Source: Planomicrobium stackebrandtii
GTDB taxonomy: Bacteria > Bacillota > Bacilli > Bacillales_A > Planococcaceae
Direction: 5' to 3'
DNA length: 64,000 nt
NCBI RefSeq assembly: GCF_030814955.1
Contig: NZ_JAUSWB010000001.1
Span: 434,001-498,000 of the forward strand
The translations under genes and the position numbers were made by a program. The number at the start of each line of letters is the position of its first letter. Position 1 is the first letter of the stretch. Below the pieces are notes generated by a model. That model was not told the DNA's origin. It saw only the letters and a list, made by a program, of their open reading frames with translations, and searched no databases. Below, in pieces: positions 53,755 to 61,479 of the stretch.

Positions 53755-55728
53755 TTAAATTGCCTCCTCTAAATTTGGTGTTTCAATTCGAAGTGCTTTG
53801 TCTTTCTCCGATACAATCAGGCTAATCAGTTGTGAATCCGTTTGGGCCAATTGCGTAACAGCCTCAGCGTTGTCAACGAATATCGGTGCCTGGATGCCGT
53901 AGAATTCGGACAAGGTATTGATGATATCCAGCCCGATGTTGATTTTGGCTGCATTGTTCAATCCAGAGCCATAAGGCACACCGTCAAAGGTCGTTTCGCA
54001 GACTTCCTGCAGCCCGCCATTGATTTGTGTTTCAAATAGCTTGAACCGTGCGTATTTGAACTTAGCGGCGATTTTGTCTTCAATGATGCTGACTTTTGCA
54101 CGGGTAAATTCTTCTGAAAGGAAAAGATAATGTTCCAGCTTCTCGTACTCCGCAGCCAGTTGTTCTTCCTGGTCCATCAAATCTTCAATCCGTTTTTTCA
54201 ACGCTCCGACATTCGCGTAACGAGCAATTTCTGCATTCAATTCTGAGCGCTTCTCTTTCTTTTCAGCGATTTCATCGCCGATATCACCAGCAGCATCTTC
54301 TGCGCGTTCTTTCAAATCAGCAATGTCTCCAAGAAGATTCTCCCGGAAATCTGTAAGCTCAAGATAATTAGAATCCTTGGAGATATCCTTAACCGTATTT
54401 TCTGTCTCGAGCAGTTCAGTTTTAATCTCTTCGATAACTTTTTCCTTTTCGGCAATTGGTCCGCTTAGATCTTCAATTTCCTTTTGCAGACGAGCGACCT
54501 CATCTTCATACTTTTTCTTTTCAGTGGCGCCGCGTTTGCCATCTTCCTGAATGTTTCCTAAATCCGTTGATTTACGAGCGTTGAATTGAGCCAATGCTTT
54601 TTCCTTCGCTGATTGAACCTTCTCTTCAGGCAGCTCCTGCCCACATGATGGACATTCACAGGCGACTTCATGAGTGAATTCTTCTTTATTTCTTTCCTGC
54701 CAACGATTCCGTAGATTAACTAAAGTTTTTTCTACACGCTCTAGTTGATCTTGTTTATATTGCTGTTGGTTTTCAGCCGAGAGTCTCCGAGATTGGAATG
54801 TTTGAAGATGAGACTGTTCTTCCTGGAGCTTCGCTCGCAAACGATACACTTCATCTTTCGAGCCGCTTTCCAAATCTCGTTTTAGATTCTGTATCTCCAT
54901 TTCAACTTTTTGTAATTCGCCTTTCTTGGCGAGTACAGCATTGCCGTTTTTGATGGAACTGACTTGCGCCTGCAACTCTTCAATTTCTGAGTCTAGGTTA
55001 TCTACTTCTGTTCGCAGTTCTGGTAGATTTCCTTCATCCTCTGGAATTGATTTCTGGATTTCATTGATGCGAATTGGAATTCGTTTCAACTCTTCGTTGA
55101 TCGCCTTGCGACGGCTATTTACGGTGGCTTTAAAGTCATCGAGGGTTTTACCTCTCAGAATCAATTTCAGCCCCTGCAGCTCTTTGTTCGAAGCAAAGAT
55201 GTCATCTTCTGATACGTCCCCGCATACCTCGAGTAAAATCTTGCGGCGGTCCTGCCATTTCACTTGTTCATTGAAGTAAGTCGGAGATGTCAGCAATTTA
55301 AAGTGCTCTTCTTCCATGAGCAACTGCACCCGTTTGCTGTATTCCGTTTTCTTCAACGGTGTGCCATCAATAAAGTAATTGGTCTCATGACCGGAAAACT
55401 CTTCTTTTGCAGATCCGCGAGTTTTGGTGTACTTTTCGCGATAAACTTTTCCTAGTTTGATGATTTGGTTATCAACCAGCAGTTCGCACTCGACTTCGTG
55501 GTCAAGCATTGGAATTGCAACGCCATCTTGCAGAGTCTTGATTTCAAAGTCTTTTTTGTTCTGGCTGTCTTTGTCGAATAGCAGCCAAAGGAATGCGTCG
55601 AATAGAGTAGTTTTTCCAGTAGCATTGTCGCCGTAGATGAAAGCGTCAGAGCCGTTCATATCAACTGAGAAGCTTTTGACGCCTTTAAAGTTGGTTAAGG
55701 TGAGTCTGTTAACGCGTACTTGTTTCAT
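53755..55728 (-). CDS. SMC/SbcC-like ATPase with zinc hook
   Basis: 657 aa. Walker A GDNATGKTT (33-41), two long coiled coils around a CPSCG zinc hook (~357-361), and C-terminal ATPase half with PIFVDNAEAV as Walker B. SbcC/RecF-type architecture, but with no SbcD partner. Likely works with RecT on DNA ends. ATG 55728 after CAGGAGGAGAC; the longer reading is rejected. Confidence 0.85.
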   Translation of the reverse strand: MKQVRVNRLTLTNFKGVKSFSVDMNGSDAFIYGDNATGKTTLFDAFLWLLFDKDSQNKKDFEIKTLQDGVAIPMLDHEVECELLVDNQIIKLGKVYREKYTKTRGSAKEEFSGHETNYFIDGTPLKKTEYSKRVQLLMEEEHFKLLTSPTYFNEQVKWQDRRKILLEVCGDVSEDDIFASNKELQGLKLILRGKTLDDFKATVNSRRKAINEELKRIPIRINEIQKSIPEDEGNLPELRTEVDNLDSEIEELQAQVSSIKNGNAVLAKKGELQKVEMEIQNLKRDLESGSKDEVYRLRAKLQEEQSHLQTFQSRRLSAENQQQYKQDQLERVEKTLVNLRNRWQERNKEEFTHEVACECPSCGQELPEEKVQSAKEKALAQFNARKSTDLGNIQEDGKRGATEKKKYEDEVARLQKEIEDLSGPIAEKEKVIEEIKTELLETENTVKDISKDSNYLELTDFRENLLGDIADLKERAEDAAGDIGDEIAEKKEKRSELNAEIARYANVGALKKRIEDLMDQEEQLAAEYEKLEHYLFLSEEFTRAKVSIIEDKIAAKFKYARFKLFETQINGGLQEVCETTFDGVPYGSGLNNAAKINIGLDIINTLSEFYGIQAPIFVDNAEAVTQLAQTDSQLISLIVSEKDKALRIETPNLEEAI

Positions 55729-55748
55729 GTAGTCTCCTCCTGGGATTC

Positions 55749-55764
55749 GTGCTATAATTAGCAC
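55749..55764. promoter_or_regulatory. Palindrome upstream of the SMC-like gene
   Basis: GTGCTATAATTAGCAC: 6-bp arms around TAAT, 20 bp before the gene's ribosome site, and containing TATAAT on the plus strand. Could be an operator or an mRNA hairpin. Confidence 0.45.
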
Positions 55765-55811
55765 AGATATTTTTTTATTTAGTCGCTCCACGCCACATGG
55801 AGACGGTGATC

Positions 55812-55845
55812 CGGTTGCTTCTGCAGCCGGTTTATTTTATTGCCC
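55812..55845 (+). terminator. Plus-facing hairpin at a gene boundary
   Basis: CCGGTTGC-TTCT-GCAGCCGG then TTTATTTTATT on the plus strand, next to the minus-strand stop at 55832. Confidence 0.55.
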
Positions 55846-56191
55846 GAAAAAATTGAACGCCTGTGACTTCAACCAGGTAATCTTCTGCGTTATCTTCCAA
55901 GACCACGCGCCCAGCTCCGTCTTCAAACCACTTGTCACCAGTGCGGATCTCCGAACCGAACACATCTTCAACTGGATGATCTTCAATAGGCTTGCTGAAC
56001 ATCGTCTCCAATTGCTCTTGCGAAGAGATTTCATTCTCCAACCATTCACGAGTAGCTGGACCGTGCCAGCAAGTTTGGCTGACAATGTTTTGAATGATGC
56101 GCGTCTGTGCATCGCTTGGCAGCTTGTGTATCCGTGTCTCCAAATCCTTTGTATCTCGGTATTCCTGCAAGTCTTCTACTTTTTTAACCAT
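55832..56191 (-). CDS. Hypothetical early protein, 119 aa
   Basis: 119 aa acidic helical/mixed protein starting MVKKVEDLQEYRDTKD. GAAGGAGG precedes ATG 56191. One gene upstream of the SMC-like ATPase. No family recognised. Confidence 0.6.
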   Translation of the reverse strand: MVKKVEDLQEYRDTKDLETRIHKLPSDAQTRIIQNIVSQTCWHGPATREWLENEISSQEQLETMFSKPIEDHPVEDVFGSEIRTGDKWFEDGAGRVVLEDNAEDYLVEVTGVQFFRAIK

Positions 56192-56428
56192 TTACTTTTC
56201 CTCCTTCACAATAATTTCACTGTTTCCCAAATCAACCGTGTATCCTTTGATCCGCAATAGCGTGATGATGAAGATTGCTTCTCTGGATGTTCCAAGTTCG
56301 TCGAAAGCAAAGTGAGTTTGCTTTTTGCCTGTTTCCTTCGATGCCTCCACTAGCTGTAGAATCTGCTTCATCATGGTTGACTGGTCGAATTCGTCTAAGC
56401 TGATTGCTGCTTGTCCGTGCGCTGTCAT
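56192..56428 (-). CDS. Hypothetical early protein, 78 aa
   Basis: 78 aa: MTAHGQAAISLDEFDQS..., ending LGNSEIIVKEEK. Site AGAAAGGAAGTG before ATG 56428. A winged-helix-like alpha/beta pattern is possible (SREAIFIITLLRIKGYTVDLG). Directly abuts the 119-aa gene; likely a pair. Confidence 0.6.
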   Translation of the reverse strand: MTAHGQAAISLDEFDQSTMMKQILQLVEASKETGKKQTHFAFDELGTSREAIFIITLLRIKGYTVDLGNSEIIVKEEK

Positions 56429-56572
56429 GTGTTCACTTCCTTTCTGATGGAGTGAGTCCCATCAATAAGACCAAGAACGAAAAGGGAATAACGCTCCTGA
56501 GCTTATTGACGAGAGCCAAGGCCCTCGTTTATACTTGTTTTACAGAGTAGTAATTGCCGTCTGACCCTGCCG
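56429..56572 (-). other. Leader with three hairpins and no gene
   Basis: On the minus strand: ACGAG / CTCGT, AATAA..CTC / GAG..TTATT, and TGATGG / CCATCA, in tandem upstream of the 78-aa gene. Could be a structured 5' leader or attenuator. No ORF of note. Confidence 0.4.
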
Positions 56573-56589
56573 TCAGTCGGTTTTTTTGT
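56552..56589 (+). terminator. Plus-facing hairpin at the end of the 38-aa gene
   Basis: CCGTCTGAC / GTCAGTCGG (one mismatch) then T7 on the plus strand, overlapping the minus-strand stop at 56573. Confidence 0.6.
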
Positions 56590-56689
56590 GTTCCTTTTTA
56601 ATGCTGCCGACTTGTATACCAACCAGCAGGCTTATAAAAGAAACAAAAACCATCATTCCTGAAATGTGTAACGGTTCTCCGAATTCCAT
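56573..56689 (-). CDS. Small membrane protein, 38 aa
   Basis: 38 aa: MEFGEPLHISGMMVF... with one transmembrane helix (~10-28) and a Lys-rich tail. Start overlaps the upstream stop (TAATG) with AAAGGATGG before it. Too short to classify; the coupled start argues it is translated. Confidence 0.55.
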   Translation of the reverse strand: MEFGEPLHISGMMVFVSFISLLVGIQVGSIKKEHKKTD

Positions 56690-57219
56690 TAGGCCAACCA
56701 TCCTTTCGCTTTCCATCTTGGGATTAGGGATTTAATCCTTTCTTTCATGGATATTTTGTATTCAACTTGTACTTGTCTTAGCAAATTGTCGATGTGAATC
56801 CGTGCTTCCAGCAATTCATCCATCAAATTTTTAACCGACTCTTTTTCATTTACGTCCAGCGAACTTGGTGGTTTTGCCAAACAAACCTTTTGAATCATTT
56901 CCAAACTCTCTTCAATTTCGCGTTTTGCATGAGCACTAAATACCAACCGGTGCTGCTCGATATTTTTGCCGCGCAGCACTGGTGATGTCATCCCGCCGGA
57001 AAACTCATATAAGATATCCATTGTGTATTCTGGATTGTCGTAAAGCGCGATTGACTCTTGTGCAATATCTGCCTGCATGGTGCGTCTTTCTTTTTTGATG
57101 TGACTCACTAATTGCGCTGAAATATTCAAGTCCATTGCGATTTGTTCTCCAGTCATTTCTTCTCCCTCAATCAAGCGATTGATTGCCTCTCCAGCATTTG
57201 CGGAACGTTTCAACTTCAT
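56689..57219 (-). CDS. Helix-turn-helix early protein, 176 aa
   Basis: 176 aa. N-terminal HTH (MTGEQIAMDLNISAQLVSHI, ~residues 22-41) then a helical body. Perhaps an early regulator or replication accessory. ATG 57219 (MKLKRSAN) with AAAAGGAGTGG; longer reading rejected. No close family recognised. Confidence 0.65.
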   Translation of the reverse strand: MKLKRSANAGEAINRLIEGEEMTGEQIAMDLNISAQLVSHIKKERRTMQADIAQESIALYDNPEYTMDILYEFSGGMTSPVLRGKNIEQHRLVFSAHAKREIEESLEMIQKVCLAKPPSSLDVNEKESVKNLMDELLEARIHIDNLLRQVQVEYKISMKERIKSLIPRWKAKGWLA

Positions 57220-57307
57220 GTCTTCCACTCCTTTTTTGTATGGCACAGGGTATTTTTATATACATCAGGCCGTTGTATGATTGTTATATAGAGAGAAAAG
57301 CCCTCGC

Positions 57308-57586
57308 TTAGCTCTCTTGCCTCTCCCTCAACCAAGTTAATAGAAATTCCTCAGTTTCTTTAGCTGGCATGTACCATTTCGCACCAATTTTGAATCTAAT
57401 TTTCTTAAATCGGTCATCATAGAAAAATTGATCTAAAATGAAGGATCTGCTCATGCAGGTCTGCCTCTCTAATTCAGGTAAGTCCCAAAACGTGTGTCTA
57501 TGTTCCAAATGATTCAAGCGCTGTCTGATTTCTTCGAGAATCATCCCTTCCAATTGGACATCATCCAATTGCACTAACTGTCTCAT
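57308..57586 (-). CDS. DUF771 excisionase-like protein
   Basis: 92 aa. DUF771 pattern: FWDLPELERQTCMSRSFI and KIGAKWYMPAKETEEFLLTWL, a small winged-helix DNA-binding fold. Proteins of this family sit near phage excision/early control genes and may act as excisionase. GGAGGAGGG start site. Confidence 0.82.
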   Translation of the reverse strand: MRQLVQLDDVQLEGMILEEIRQRLNHLEHRHTFWDLPELERQTCMSRSFILDQFFYDDRFKKIRFKIGAKWYMPAKETEEFLLTWLRERQES

Positions 57587-57599
57587 CGCTTTCCCTCCT

Positions 57600-57628
57600 C
57601 CAGGGCGTTCCTCGCGCCCTCTCTTTTT
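57600..57628 (+). terminator. Plus-facing hairpin before the DUF771 gene
   Basis: AGGGCG / CGCCCT stem followed by CTCTTTTTT on the plus strand; on the minus strand it lies just upstream of the DUF771 ribosome site. Confidence 0.55.
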
Positions 57629-58281
57629 TATGAAACTTTTCTAGGCAGCCAAGCATCCACATACCGGATAGCATTCTGCAGATCCTTCCGTTTTACATCC
57701 TTATAAGAAGCAACTGCGAAACGATCTTTAATTTCTCGATATAACTCTTTGAACATCCGGCGTTGGCCCGCTGGGTCTGTTTCAATTTCATAAACTTTAA
57801 TTGCAACTGCTTTTTGTAATCTGCGTTGTTCTCCATGATCTAAAGTCACTTGGTTAACGGCAATATCTCGAACCTCGGCAATTTCCTTCTTCACCACTTC
57901 AATTTCACCCGCTGTTTCTAGACTCAATCTCATGGAAGCCATTAGCTGCTCTTTTTCTGACAGTTGTTTCGGCTGGATAAGAGCCTTCTCCATTTCCTTA
58001 AATGCGTTGATATATTCCAATTTGAAATGCAATGCTTTAGATCCGGTGAATCCCATCGCCAGCAAAGTAAATCCGTCTCTATTCATCAAATAGATCCAGC
58101 GATTACGATTGTTTTTATCACGCTCTACTGTTTTGAAAAACATCTCCCCAAAATTGGGGACATCGTCCGCAAGGTTTTGAATGTCACGCATTACATGATC
58201 GTGACGCTTGTTAAAATTCTCAGCGATATTTGTTGAGCTGGTAACTGCTTGATCATTGTGCATTACTAAAAGATTTTCCAT
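57628..58281 (-). CDS. Rha-type phage regulatory protein (antirepressor-like)
   Basis: 217 aa. N-terminal Rha domain (STNIAENFNKRHDHVMRDI...RDGFTLLAMGFTGSKALHFK) and a C-terminal ORF6C-like helical domain. Such proteins act as antirepressors or early regulators. AGGAGG start site before ATG 58281. Confidence 0.87.
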   Translation of the reverse strand: MENLLVMHNDQAVTSSTNIAENFNKRHDHVMRDIQNLADDVPNFGEMFFKTVERDKNNRNRWIYLMNRDGFTLLAMGFTGSKALHFKLEYINAFKEMEKALIQPKQLSEKEQLMASMRLSLETAGEIEVVKKEIAEVRDIAVNQVTLDHGEQRRLQKAVAIKVYEIETDPAGQRRMFKELYREIKDRFAVASYKDVKRKDLQNAIRYVDAWLPRKVS

Positions 58282-58347
58282 TCCAATTCCTCCTAGTTTT
58301 TATTCAAAATTTTCTAATTAAAAACTGATAACGAAAGTTTTGCTTGT

Positions 58348-58491
58348 TTAATATTTCCTACTGTTTCCACACACTCTCCAATCAGCATTCAAACGTCGTC
58401 GCATGACCTTTCGGTGTTGCTCGCTACCTTGGAAGGTCTTGGCGTACTCTGCTCGGTTTAAATACTCATTGGAGAGTGTGATCGGATGCGT
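58348..58491 (-). CDS. Possible 47-aa gene with non-standard start
   Basis: An open frame (ITLSNEYLNRAEYAKTFQGS..., ending WRVCGNSRKY) looks coding and follows AAAGGAGG, but the only codon at workable distance is ACG at 58491. Either a rare ACG start, a decayed start, or a non-coding RNA with chance coding look. A 13-bp inverted repeat spans it. Confidence 0.3.
   Translation of the reverse strand, partial: THPITLSNEYLNRAEYAKTFQGSEQHRKVMRRRLNADWRVCGNSRKY
58370..58480 (-). ncRNA. Candidate structured RNA (nested inverted repeats)
   Basis: Perfect 13-bp outer arms (58370-58382 with 58468-58480), an inner 8-bp stem with one mismatch (58405-58412 with 58431-58438) and a 4-bp apical stem (58413-58416 with 58425-58428). 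Lies between cro and the Rha gene. May be an RNA element or a binding-site array. Confidence 0.4.
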
Positions 58492-58511
58492 TTAGTTAGT
58501 TGCCTCCTTTC

Positions 58512-58760
58512 TCAGACGGCGACTCGCTTTTTTTTAGAAAGTCTTTTTATATGAGAATCTTGTACTTCAAAACTAAATAAAAAGCTGATATCTTCTTCAA
58601 GTATTTCTGCAATACGAAAAGCAATTGGCAATGGTGGTTTGCTGTGGCCATTTTCCCAGTTAGAAACTGATTGTTTCCCTGCTTTCCCAAGCATTTTTGC
58701 AAGTTGTTCTTGAGTAAGATTTTTCTTTTCTCTAGCTTCAGTCAAGTTCGTATTCTTCAT
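58512..58760 (-). CDS. Cro-like XRE repressor
   Basis: 82 aa. XRE helix-turn-helix (LTQEQLAKMLGKAGKQSVSNWENG, residues ~15-38) plus a basic tail. Divergent from the CI-like gene; probably shuts off the lysogenic promoter. GGAGGTGAGG before ATG 58760; promoter at 58797-58825. Confidence 0.87.
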   Translation of the reverse strand: MKNTNLTEAREKKNLTQEQLAKMLGKAGKQSVSNWENGHSKPPLPIAFRIAEILEEDISFLFSFEVQDSHIKRLSKKKRVAV

Positions 58761-58775
58761 GTCCTCACCTCCAAA

Positions 58776-58792
58776 GTATAATTAACTTGTAC
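58776..58792. promoter_or_regulatory. Operator O1 (cro side)
   Basis: GTATAATTAACTTGTAC, one mismatch to the consensus GTACAA-N5-TTGTAC. Just downstream of the cro -10 box. Confidence 0.65.
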
Positions 58793-58796
58793 CTTT

Positions 58797-58825
58797 AGTA
58801 TAAGTACAAGTATTTCATATGTCAA
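58797..58825 (-). promoter_or_regulatory. Early (PR-like) promoter for cro
   Basis: Minus-strand TTGACA (58820-58825), 17-nt spacer, TATACT (58797-58802): near consensus. A GTACAA half-site (58804-58809) is in the spacer and O1 follows the -10. Confidence 0.85.
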
Positions 58826-58832
58826 CTTATAA

Positions 58833-58849
58833 ATACAAATTTCTTGTAC
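58833..58849. promoter_or_regulatory. Operator O2
   Basis: ATACAAATTTCTTGTAC, one mismatch to GTACAA-N5-TTGTAC, between the two promoters. Confidence 0.65.
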
Positions 58850-58875
58850 TTATTATTTAATGCAATACCTTTGAT

Positions 58876-58892
58876 GTACAATATAGTTGTAC
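58876..58892. promoter_or_regulatory. Operator O3 (cI side)
   Basis: GTACAATATAGTTGTAC, perfect 6-bp arms around 5 bp, 24 bp before the cI start and overlapping a TACAAT element that may be its -10. Confidence 0.7.
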
Positions 58893-58914
58893 TCTTTAGA
58901 TAGGAGGAATATTT

Positions 58915-59301
58915 ATGTTAACTACGCGCCTCAAAGCTGCTCGTAAATCCGCAAGACTTACACAAGAAGGCTTAGCTAAACGAGTCAATACTACAAAAGC
59001 AACTATAAGTAATTATGAAAATGGGCATAGTACTCCCTCTAATGATATGCTTTTAGCTTTGGCAGATGCTTTAGATGTTTCGACTGATTACCTTCTCGGT
59101 CGAACAGATAACCCTCAATCAATAAACTATAATAAGAATGACAGTAAAGACTACCCTTCCTGGGGAGACGAAGCTGAGTTCGAGGCATGGGTGAACGATC
59201 CTTCGGTTTACAAGTTGTATAAGGAAATGAAGGAAAGTTCGGAAGAACGCAAGAAGGCTTTATTGGCTGTATGGGAAGTATTGAAGACGCAAGGGAAATA
59301 G
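58915..59301 (+). CDS. CI-like repressor (XRE family)
   Basis: 128 aa. N-terminal XRE helix-turn-helix (LTQEGLAKRVNTTKATISNYENG, ~residues 15-37), then STDYLLGRTD and an acidic/Trp-containing C-terminus. No LexA-type peptidase domain, so it cannot self-cleave; the ImmA/IrrE protease at 61554 is the likely inactivator. GATAGGAGG start site. Confidence 0.88.
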   Translation: MLTTRLKAARKSARLTQEGLAKRVNTTKATISNYENGHSTPSNDMLLALADALDVSTDYLLGRTDNPQSINYNKNDSKDYPSWGDEAEFEAWVNDPSVYKLYKEMKESSEERKKALLAVWEVLKTQGK

Positions 59302-59366
59302 TTTTTATAACCTTTTTAATTAATAAATTATAGTATAATAACCGTATAAAGTTAGATAGCCATCTT

Positions 59367-59392
59367 CCCTGCCCTGAGCGGGGTTTTCTTAT
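59367..59392 (+). terminator. Terminator after cI
   Basis: CCCTGC-CCTGA-GCGGGG then TTTTCTT. The same kind of hairpin (CCCTGC..GCAGGG..TTTTCTT) ends the next two genes. Confidence 0.75.
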
Positions 59393-59457
59393 AACCTTCA
59401 AAGAAATATTTACCTATTTTGGATATTAGTAAATTATAAAATAATGGAGGGTGAAGA

Positions 59458-60729
59458 ATGAGCGAGAAAAAAGAGGTTAAATCAAAAATAGATCAAGTAA
59501 AAGAGTTAGCTGCTCTTGAACATTCAGGGATTCAATTTATTACTGGTGGCAACGTTGAGGGCAGTACCAACCAAAATGAATTTGCCATCGCTACAAATGA
59601 AGGACTTTTTTTCTATCATTATAAAAATGAAAAACTGATTCCTCTTATCCACACTTTATGGAAAGATGTTAATGAAATAAAAGTTGATTATCTGGCCATG
59701 CGAACGAATTTAACTTTAGATGGTCAAAACTATCGTCTTACGAACGAGGGTAAAAATATTTTCAATCTGGCTACAGAAAAAAGTGACGCCAAAGTAGAGA
59801 AGGTTGACCGTAAGTGGCACCAAAAGATTCTAGGCTTCAGATCAGGGACCAATTGGAAGAAGATCACCGCTGTTATTGCTTACATGCTTCTATTCGGATT
59901 TATCGGTTCTTTCTTTATTGGTGAAGAGGAAGCTGAAGTTGTGACAGCTGACGATAATCAAACAGAGGTTGCTTCCCAAGAAGCTAAAGATGAAAAGGCT
60001 GAAAAAGCTGCAGAGATTAAACGCATTGAAAAGGTCATTGCTGAGGAAAGAGAAAAAGAAGCAGCAAAAGAAGAGGAAGCCGCCGAAGCAGAAACTGTTG
60101 AAAAACAAGCTACCCTCCCGAACTATGAAATAGTAGAAGAAAACTTGAATGATGCCGGCATCTATTATGTAATACTTTCTACAGATTCACGTGATGAAGA
60201 AGAGATTGAAATGTTAATACGGCACAGCGTCGCCCTATCAAGCGAAAAAGATATAGAAGTTAATGCTATTCATGTATCGATAAAACAACTCGGGGTTGAA
60301 GTTCAAAACATCGCTAACGGTAAAATAGCTTTAACAAACAAAGGATTAGCCCAAACCGGATTAACTGAAGTTCCGGAAGTTGAATTTGAGTTTATGCTTG
60401 AGAATATTGTTGAAGCTAGTGAAAGCTTAGAAAGCGAAAGCTCTTATACTGCAGATAATGTAGTTGAAGCGTTTCAAAATGAAGGACTTAGTTTGATAGA
60501 TCCGAGAGATAATACGGACATACAATGTGGCGAAGGAAATATGCCTTGCTCTCAATTGATTACTACTGAGGATGTAAGTATTTTCCTATGGCCAACCGAG
60601 GAAGAAGCTGCCTCTATCGGGACAGAATACCACGATTACACTGCCGGCTTTTTCACACTTCGGTTTAATGAACCATTAAGTTCAGAAGAAGAATACAAAA
60701 GGGTAATTGATGAACTTGTATCTAACTAA
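59458..60729 (+). CDS. Cargo membrane protein with PH-like N-terminus and surface domain
   Basis: 423 aa. Residues ~15-110 form a bacterial PH-like beta domain (FAIATNEGLFFYHYKNEKLIP). One transmembrane helix at ~137-156 is followed by a Lys/Glu/Ala-rich coiled coil (~165-215) and a C-terminal ~200-residue domain with one likely disulphide (CGEGNMPC). The topology is inside-PH, outside-sensor. GGAGGGTG before the ATG. A lysogen-expressed moron between repressor and integrase; role unknown, perhaps cell-surface modification or exclusion. Confidence 0.65.
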   Translation: MSEKKEVKSKIDQVKELAALEHSGIQFITGGNVEGSTNQNEFAIATNEGLFFYHYKNEKLIPLIHTLWKDVNEIKVDYLAMRTNLTLDGQNYRLTNEGKNIFNLATEKSDAKVEKVDRKWHQKILGFRSGTNWKKITAVIAYMLLFGFIGSFFIGEEEAEVVTADDNQTEVASQEAKDEKAEKAAEIKRIEKVIAEEREKEAAKEEEAAEAETVEKQATLPNYEIVEENLNDAGIYYVILSTDSRDEEEIEMLIRHSVALSSEKDIEVNAIHVSIKQLGVEVQNIANGKIALTNKGLAQTGLTEVPEVEFEFMLENIVEASESLESESSYTADNVVEAFQNEGLSLIDPRDNTDIQCGEGNMPCSQLITTEDVSIFLWPTEEEAASIGTEYHDYTAGFFTLRFNEPLSSEEEYKRVIDELVSN

Positions 60730-60756
60730 ACCTAAATAATATTGCTAGTTTTACCC

Positions 60757-60785
60757 ACCCTGCTGCTAGCAGGGTTTTCTTTTAT
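60757..60785 (+). terminator. Terminator after the 423-aa gene
   Basis: CCCTGC-TGCTA-GCAGGG then TTTTCTTTT. Confidence 0.88.
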
Positions 60786-60815
60786 CTATCATTAAAAGTG
60801 AAAGGAATGGTATTT

Positions 60816-61472
60816 ATGAAAAACAAAGAAAAAGAGGAGCAGAAAAACGGTTGCTTCGGCTGTTTAGGTTGTTTAGGAATTATTTTTATAATCATGATAA
60901 TCTTTGGAGCATGCGGAGCTATTTTCGGAGATGAAGAGGCTTCTACCCCTGAAGCAGAAATTGTCCAAGAAGAGCCAGAGGCTTCTGAAACAGATGAAGA
61001 ACAAAAAGAACAAGCAGCTGCTGCCCTAGTTGAAAAAGAAAAGCAAGATAAAGAAGCTGAGGCTGAAGTGGAGAAGAAGGAAAAGGAAGAGGCAGAAAGA
61101 ATTGCAAAAGAAGAAGCATTAGCGAATTCTGATAAAGAATGTGGTGATTTTTCTACCACTGAAGAGGTTCTAGCATTTTGGTATGAAAATGGCTATAGTG
61201 CAGACAATGATCCCCATGATTTAGATGTAGATAATGACGGATTACCTTGTGAAGTGAGTCAAAGTGAATACAATACTGCAGATGGTGATTCTTCTAATAA
61301 CACTGATTCTACTGATGTCACTGAGGATGCACCAACATCTACCCCATCTTCCTCCATATACTATGATAATTGCACAGCAGTTAGAGAAGCCGGAGCCGAT
61401 CCGATTCGTCTTGGTGATTCCGGTTATGGAACACATTTAGATCGTGATGAAGATGGCATCGGCTGTGAATAG
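60816..61472 (+). CDS. Cargo surface protein with two Excalibur domains
   Basis: 218 aa. Starts MKNKEKEEQ; a Cys/Gly-rich membrane segment (CFGCLGCLGIIFIIMIIFG) anchors it; a Lys/Glu/Ala coiled coil follows; then two Excalibur calcium-binding domains, each ending DxDxDG-xx-CE (DVDNDGLPCE and DRDEDGIGCE), separated by a Thr/Ser/Asp linker. Predicted to sit outside the cell. Similar layout to the preceding cargo protein. ATG 60816 with AAAGG; GTG 60798 is an alternative. Confidence 0.72.
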   Translation: MKNKEKEEQKNGCFGCLGCLGIIFIIMIIFGACGAIFGDEEASTPEAEIVQEEPEASETDEEQKEQAAAALVEKEKQDKEAEAEVEKKEKEEAERIAKEEALANSDKECGDFSTTEEVLAFWYENGYSADNDPHDLDVDNDGLPCEVSQSEYNTADGDSSNNTDSTDVTEDAPTSTPSSSIYYDNCTAVREAGADPIRLGDSGYGTHLDRDEDGIGCE

Positions 61473-61479
61473 AAAGATT

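Noticed and set aside
43185..55790. Recurring TAGTCGC word in gaps near 43197, 47247 and 55782
   Set aside because: Short, imperfect and without consistent position relative to genes; may be chance.
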